Shown here: positions 63,513-64,000 of the stretch, in pieces
Numbering within the stretch: the stretch's first letter is position 1
Layout: each line of letters begins with the position of its first letter
Origin: Brachypodius melanocephalos
Taxonomy: Eukaryota; Chordata; Aves; Passeriformes; Pycnonotidae
DNA length: 64,000 nt
Direction of reading: 5' to 3'
Assembly: GCA_013398615.1 (NCBI GenBank)
Contig: VZSR01003371.1
Span: 7,670,109 to 7,734,108, forward strand
The notes under the pieces: generated by a model
Databases searched by the model: none
What the model was told of the DNA's origin: nothing
The model's input: only the letters and a program-made list of their open reading frames with translations
Program-made: the position numbers and the translations under genes

Positions 63513-64000
63513 CATTTCAGATTTTATGGAGAAAAGACAAAACACCTCATCTGTCTATCTCTGATGCCACACTTCTTCTACCCAACTTTCAAAAATGAAG
63601 AAATCTGAAGGTAAGGAAAGCCATTGAAATGGCAAAATAAGAGATAAGTAATTTTCTCTGACATCGAGGCTGCAGTTGGATAAATCATTGAACCCCATTT
63701 TTATTTCAGCTTCACATGGGCTGAATCTGTCATTAACAAGTTAAATGTGAACACTCGGGTCTGTTTCCTCCTTCAGGTAGAGTAACCAAGGGCTCACCTT
63801 TGCCAGATTTAATTCCTTTGTCTTGACAGTGTCCTGTATTCCAGAAAACCTCTCACTGCTATGACAAGGCAGGTTATACCTCAGGGTCAGCTGCATGCCT
63901 CTGAGTAGGCAGAGTTCCAATAAAATCAATGATCCTACATCTATTTGATAAACCTTAGTGTAACAAGAGATTATTCTTTATCCATTTAGCACAAGAGAAA

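Noticed and set aside
1..64000. CRISPR arrays, operons, insertion sequences, tRNA or rRNA genes
   Set aside because: No regularly spaced repeats, bacterial gene organisation, cloverleaf-like tRNA or rRNA-like sequence was recognised on either strand; a covariance-model scan would be needed to exclude small RNAs fully.

Overview
The window looks like a 64 kb piece of a vertebrate chromosome, most likely from a bird and at least from a sauropsid. The evidence is seven degraded fragments of CR1 LINEs, the dominant avian and reptilian retrotransposon, on both strands, low overall repeat content, A/T-rich DNA with few CpGs, and one large CpG island. No bacterial or viral gene organisation is seen.

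The only protein-coding gene I can support is ADRA2C, the alpha-2C adrenergic receptor, at 31060-32394 on the + strand. It is intronless and encodes 444 residues, with every landmark of an aminergic seven-helix receptor. Paralog assignment rests on the near-verbatim core and on the C-terminal tail, where Phe replaces the palmitoylated Cys of alpha-2A and alpha-2B and is followed by a run of basic residues. The gene sits in a CpG island (about 29930-32110) that holds a 100-N assembly gap (30012-30111), a 24-bp minisatellite, an NRF1-like site, an inverted CCAAT box, GC boxes and several upstream ORFs. One upstream ORF is a 21-codon, arginine-rich reading frame ending 25 nt before the receptor start. 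A canonical poly(A) signal lies about 600 nt after the stop.

Left flank (1-29900): no supportable gene. It holds a 71-bp-arm imperfect inverted repeat (1871-2037), long purine tracts (3653-3727, 4150-4209), a perfect 12-bp hairpin carrying three GGATTA/TAATCC sites (6025-6071), CR1 pieces at 8718, 12733 and 21745, a TA-rich microsatellite (15876-16053) and a cluster of four TAATTA sites (21196-21392).

Right flank (33030-64000): no supportable gene. It holds an A29 tract, CR1 pieces at 41420, 43481, 53225 and 63385, and a promoter-like block at 53730-54280 with six CCAAT/ATTGG boxes, a GC box and a TATA box, which I read as a probable solo LTR.

The layout is a lone developmental/neuronal GPCR gene in a gene-poor interval. 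I found no clearly new biological system. The best leads are the arginine-rich upstream ORF, the acidic Ser/Thr cluster in the third intracellular loop, the CCAAT-array element and the fold-back repeat near 1.9 kb.
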